Source: an uncultured Alkalilimnicola sp. (GTDB lineage: Bacteria; Pseudomonadota; Gammaproteobacteria; Nitrococcales; AK92). Taken from it: 26,587 bases of DNA. Location: positions 1 to 26,587 of the forward strand of contig CALGAN010000091.1 in assembly GCA_937951875.1 (NCBI GenBank), read 5' to 3'. The notes under the pieces are model-generated. The model was not told where the DNA came from and ran no database searches. It saw nothing but the letters and a program-made list of their open reading frames with translations. Made by a program: the position numbers and the translations under genes. This document shows, one piece after another, positions 23,592 to 26,587 of the stretch. The first letter of the stretch is position 1, and every line of letters begins with the position of its first letter.

Positions 23592-23867
23592 TCAGCGATC
23601 GCTGTGGCCCAGATCCCGGCCAGGGGCGATACGGTCGCGAATCAGCTGTTTCAATTCTTTCGCCTCCGGGAAGCGCCCGGCGGCCGCCCGGGAGAAAATC
23701 GTCTCGCCGTCCACCGCAACCTCGAACACACCGCCCGAGCCCGGCACCAGCGCCACCTCTCCGACCTCGTCGGCGAAGGTGAACAGCAGTTCCTGCGCCA
23801 GCCAGGAGGCGCGCAGGATGAAGCGGCATTGGCGGCAGTAGCGAATTTCGACTCGCGGCGCGGGCAT
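23592..23867 (-). CDS. SelT/SelW/SelH family (Rdx) thioredoxin-fold protein
   Basis: 91 residues with the Rdx family pattern: PRVEIRYCRQCRF with a CxxC pair at C11 and C14, then ASWLAQELLFTF, VALVPGSGGVFEVAVDG, and a last helix after AAAGRFPEAKELKQLIRD. In selenoproteins of this family the second cysteine is selenocysteine; here both are ordinary cysteine codons. It is probably a small cytoplasmic thiol-redox protein. It is the first gene of a two-gene unit with the LysM L,D-transpeptidase, 33 bp ahead of it. The partner is unknown. Confidence 0.88.
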   Translation of the reverse strand: MPAPRVEIRYCRQCRFILRASWLAQELLFTFADEVGEVALVPGSGGVFEVAVDGETIFSRAAAGRFPEAKELKQLIRDRIAPGRDLGHSDR

Positions 23868-23988
23868 CGACGGTTCCCCAGCTGACAGGCGTCACCAGTA
23901 TACTGACCCTCGTCCGTCGTGGCTAAACCGCGCGGCGCCGGCGCGAGCCGGTTCTCCGCCATCGTCCTGTCCCTGGAGAGCGTTCAAC

Positions 23989-24864
23989 ATGCGTCTGCTA
24001 TCGTTCGTCTGGCAAGGTCAAACCCGCTGGGGGCTGGTCGAAGGCGACCGGGTCCGCCCCTGCCCTGCCGAGGCCGGCTGGCCGCGCTCGCTGCTGGAGC
24101 TGATCGAGCTCGGCGACCAGGCCCATGAGGTGCTGGCGCGGCTGACCGCGCAAGGCGGCGACACCCTGCCGCTGGAAGGGCTGCGGCTGTTGGCGCCCAT
24201 CCCGCGGCCGCGCAAGAACGTGATCTGCCTCGGCCTGAACTACATGGCCCACGCGCAGGAATCGCTGGCGGCCAAGGGCCAGGCGGTGGAGCGGCCGGAG
24301 CATCCCGTGGTGTTCACCAAGGCGGTGACCGCCGTCAACGGGCCGTACGACGACATCACCCTCGACCCGCGCGTCACCAGCCAGCTCGACTGGGAAGTGG
24401 AGCTGGCGGTGATCATCGGCCGCGGCGGCCGCCACATCGCCGAGCAGGACGCGCTGCGGCACGTGTTCGGCTACACCGTGCTCAACGACGTCACCGCCCG
24501 CGACCTGCAGATGCGCCACAAGCAGTTCTTCCTCGGCAAGAGCCTGGACGGCAGCTGCCCGATGGGACCGGCGCTGGTGACCGCCGACGAGATCGCCGAC
24601 GTGCAGAACCTGACCCTGCGCTGCTGGGTCAACGGCGTGCTCAAGCAGGAAGGCAACACCGCCGACCAGATCTTCAACGTGGCCCGCACCATCGCCATCC
24701 TCTCCCGCTCCATGACCCTGGAGCCGGGCGACATCATCGCCACCGGCACCCCGGACGGCGTCGGCTTCGCCCGCAAGCCGCCGGAGTTCCTCGCCGCCGG
24801 CGATGTGCTGGAGAGCGAGATCGAAGGCCTGGGCCGCCTGCGCAACCGGATCGTCGCCGCCTGA
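23989..24864 (+). CDS. Fumarylacetoacetate hydrolase family protein
   Basis: 291 residues from ATG 23989, with GGAGAG nine bases upstream. A variable N-terminal domain (1-70) precedes the FAH barrel: ICLGLNYMAHAQES (79-92), metal-binding E136 and E138 (DWEVELAVIIG), D167 (NDVTARDLQ), K184 in GKSLDGSCPMGP, and ATGTPDGVGF near 251-260. This arrangement is typical of single-chain FAH-family hydrolases such as acylpyruvases and 2-keto-3-deoxyacid hydratases. No aromatic degradation genes are nearby, so the substrate is unknown. It is divergent from the SelT/SelW-like gene (121 bp) and converges with the amidotransferase gene 9 bp away. Confidence 0.93.
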   Translation: MRLLSFVWQGQTRWGLVEGDRVRPCPAEAGWPRSLLELIELGDQAHEVLARLTAQGGDTLPLEGLRLLAPIPRPRKNVICLGLNYMAHAQESLAAKGQAVERPEHPVVFTKAVTAVNGPYDDITLDPRVTSQLDWEVELAVIIGRGGRHIAEQDALRHVFGYTVLNDVTARDLQMRHKQFFLGKSLDGSCPMGPALVTADEIADVQNLTLRCWVNGVLKQEGNTADQIFNVARTIAILSRSMTLEPGDIIATGTPDGVGFARKPPEFLAAGDVLESEIEGLGRLRNRIVAA

Positions 24865-24873
24865 GCGGTGGCC

Positions 24874-25662
24874 TCAGTTCAAGCGGTCGCCAAACACCAG
24901 CCAGGGTAGCCCCTGTGAGAACACCACCATGGAGCCGGGCGCCATGGTGGTCCACACCTCGTTGACGGTGAGCGGCCGGGTGGCGACCACGGTAACCACG
25001 TCGTTCGGCGTCGTGACCTGGGAGAAGTCGACCGTAAGATCGGCGTCCACCAGGCGCGCCTCGCCGAACGGCGCGCGCCGCGTCAGCCAGGACAGGTGCG
25101 TGCTGCAGAACGCTCCCAAGTGGCGGCCGTCGCTCAGCAGCATGTTGAAGGTGCCGAGCGAATTGAGCTGACGCGCCAACCGGTAAACGTAGCGCCAGAA
25201 GGTTTCCGGCCGCGACGGCGGGTTCGGGAAGCGCTTGCGCAGCTCGTTGACCAACCAGCAGAAGGCATGCTCACTGTCGGTCTGGCCGATCGGCCGATGC
25301 AGATCCAGCGGCAGCGACCGCACCGAGCGCAGAGTGCCGTTATGGGCGAAGCACAGCGCCCGCCCCCACAGCTCGCGTACGAACGGATGGGTGTTCTCGA
25401 GGGTGACGCCACCCTTGGTCGCCTGACGGATATGGCTGATGACGTTGCAGCTCTTGATGGTCAGCCCCTGCACCAGCCGCGCCAGCTCCGACTCGCAGCT
25501 GGGCAGGACGTCGCGGAAGACGCGCAGCCCCTTGCCTTCGTAGAAAGCCACCCCCCAACCGTCCTTATGGGGGCCGGTACGTCCGCCCCGCTCCATCAGA
25601 CCGGCGAAACTGAAGCAAATGTCCGTGGGGACATTCGCGCTCATTCCCAATAGCTCGCACAT
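24874..25662 (-). CDS. Class II glutamine amidotransferase, YafJ-like
   Basis: 262 residues. The N-terminal MCELLGMSANVPTDICFSF gives C2 as the catalytic nucleophile once Met is removed, as in Ntn-type glutaminases, and matches the YafJ family start. Further family blocks are RGGRTGPHKDGWGVAFYEG (25-43), SHIRQATKG, FAHNGTLR and TDSEHAF. It lacks a synthetase or transferase domain, so it may release ammonia from glutamine for an unknown partner or act on gamma-glutamyl compounds. It follows the Nudix gene by 28 bp on the same strand and is probably cotranscribed. A good Shine-Dalgarno sequence is not apparent. Confidence 0.9.
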   Translation of the reverse strand: MCELLGMSANVPTDICFSFAGLMERGGRTGPHKDGWGVAFYEGKGLRVFRDVLPSCESELARLVQGLTIKSCNVISHIRQATKGGVTLENTHPFVRELWGRALCFAHNGTLRSVRSLPLDLHRPIGQTDSEHAFCWLVNELRKRFPNPPSRPETFWRYVYRLARQLNSLGTFNMLLSDGRHLGAFCSTHLSWLTRRAPFGEARLVDADLTVDFSQVTTPNDVVTVVATRPLTVNEVWTTMAPGSMVVFSQGLPWLVFGDRLN

Positions 25663-25690
25663 GCTCGGTATTGTCGGCCCGCGCCGCGGG

Positions 25691-26290
25691 CTACTCCGTC
25701 AGAGCCAAGTAAAGATTCCGCAGCATCGCCGCCGTCGCGCCCCAGATGTAGTAGTCGCCGTAGGGCATGGCGACCAGGTTGTAGACGCGGCCCTGGTACT
25801 CCATGCGGTGCGGGCGGTGGTTACGCGGATCGAGCAGGAACGACAGCGGCACCTCGAAGATCTCCGCCACCTCGGCCGGGTCGGGACGCAGCGACAGCGG
25901 CGGGGCGACCACCGCCACCACCGGATACACCAAATAGCCGGTGCCGGTGGTGTAGCGCCCCAGCCGCCCCAGGATTTCCACCCGATCCGGGCTCAGGCCG
26001 ATCTCCTCCTGCGCCTCGCGCAGCGCGGCGGCCTCGACCGAAGCGTCGGTGCTCTCGATGCGCCCGCCCGGAAAGCTGATCTGCCCGGCGTGCGAGCGCA
26101 GGGTCTCGGTACGGCGGGTGAGCAGCACGTGGAAGCCGTCCGGCCGCTCGACCAGCGGCACCAGCACTGCGGCCGGCTTGAGCTGCCCGCCGTTCTGGCG
26201 CATGTCGGCACCGGAATCCTGCTGGCGGGCCGCGGCGATCCGCTCGCGCAGGCGCTGCCGATCGATGAGTTGGTGAAGCATTTGATTCAT
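25691..26290 (-). CDS. nudL: Nudix hydrolase, CoA pyrophosphatase type
   Basis: 199 residues from ATG 26290; the start is uncertain because no strong ribosome site is present, and the frame could extend to 26365. The CoA-specific NuCoA motif LLTRRTETLRSHAGQISF (56-73) directly precedes the Nudix box, which runs from FPGGRIESTDAS to LREAQEEIGL (73-99) with E92, E95 and E96 as metal ligands. This combination is typical of NudL/YeaB. The enzyme likely cleaves CoA and its derivatives to phosphopantetheine and 3',5'-ADP. The YafJ-like gene follows it by 28 bp. Confidence 0.9.
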   Translation of the reverse strand: MNQMLHQLIDRQRLRERIAAARQQDSGADMRQNGGQLKPAAVLVPLVERPDGFHVLLTRRTETLRSHAGQISFPGGRIESTDASVEAAALREAQEEIGLSPDRVEILGRLGRYTTGTGYLVYPVVAVVAPPLSLRPDPAEVAEIFEVPLSFLLDPRNHRPHRMEYQGRVYNLVAMPYGDYYIWGATAAMLRNLYLALTE

Positions 26291-26587
26291 GTACGACCAA
26301 GCTACCGCCTCGACGCCGGCGAATTCAACCGTAGCCGTACGCCGGTCGGCGCTGGTGCGGGACACAGGCGGGCGGGAAGATCGATGCCTGGAGGCGGCCT
26401 GTTGCGGGATGAGCTTATTCTGCCTTGGTTTCCCAGGGCAGGAAATGGGGTGCCGTTCCGCGGCGGAAGCCGGGCTGTGGCGCTTTGAGCGACCCGCCTA
26501 GAGACGGTCACGCTCAACGTGCCGTCGGTGCTCGTGCCGCACGTCGGATGTCATTGGCGTGCCATGCGCGGTATGGCGGAGGGGGTG
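26291..26587. other. Terminal stretch without a supported gene
   Basis: I find no convincing coding sequence in these last 297 bases. Short open frames on both strands have arginine-, proline- and serine-rich translations with no motif and no ribosome site. The region should contain the promoter of the Nudix-amidotransferase unit. CTGCC...GGGCAG around 26420-26441 could form a small hairpin. A gene may begin just beyond the right edge. Confidence 0.4.

Noticed and set aside
26302..26517. 71-codon minus-strand frame at the right end
   Set aside because: No start signal, no motif and biased composition; likely chance in high-GC sequence.

Overview
The window is GC-rich, densely packed chromosomal DNA. 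It looks like a high-GC gammaproteobacterium. The pointers are rlmJ, a dusA-type dihydrouridine synthase, a YafJ-type amidotransferase, a seven-iron ferredoxin of the Azotobacter FdI type, and above all an Lpp/OprI-family alanine-zipper lipoprotein. A finer placement cannot be made from the sequence alone. I see no rRNA, tRNA, CRISPR array, insertion sequence, prophage or defence genes.

Layout. 1-2848: the end of a respiratory oxidase operon, with the tail of a probable subunit II/cytochrome c protein, a fused cytochrome c oxidase subunit I+III and a small membrane protein. 2858-4361 (minus): an Acg-type nitroreductase and a SnoaL-like protein. 4362-4971: a 610-bp gene-free stretch with several inverted repeats, two tandem DnaA-box-like sites and an AT-rich tract. 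4972-8843: an SDR oxidoreductase, a small lipoprotein, rlmJ, an unknown 125-residue protein, an NlpC/P60 lipoprotein (minus) and a pterin carbinolamine dehydratase (minus). 8928-12633: a tightly coupled lutABC lactate oxidation operon ending in a CitE-family lyase. 12634-13021: a gap with three palindromes. 13022-16346: mazG (minus), a TetR regulator, a TPR lipoprotein (minus) and ispG. 16360-19080 (minus): acyl-CoA synthetase, thiD and fdxA, overlapping or nearly so. 19248-21113: tatD and dusA, convergent. 21206-23867: a glutaredoxin-like protein, an L,D-transpeptidase, an Lpp-like lipoprotein, a LysM L,D-transpeptidase (minus) and a SelT/SelW-like protein (minus). 23989-26290: an FAH-family hydrolase, a YafJ-like amidotransferase (minus) and a CoA pyrophosphatase-type Nudix hydrolase (minus).

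How the genes fit together. LutABC should oxidise lactate to pyruvate and pass electrons to the respiratory chain, whose terminal oxidase lies at the left end. The CitE-like lyase in the same transcript suggests an added CoA-ester step. The two L,D-transpeptidases flanking a lipoprotein with a C-terminal lysine look like an outer-membrane/peptidoglycan tethering module. Other genes are housekeeping: isoprenoid precursor synthesis, thiamine pyrimidine phosphorylation, nucleotide sanitation, and tRNA and rRNA modification.

No clearly new multi-gene system is visible. The points most worth following are the altered proton-pathway residues of the oxidase, the transpeptidase-lipoprotein-transpeptidase cluster, the structured 4.36-4.97 kb region, and an apparently leaderless dusA promoter.
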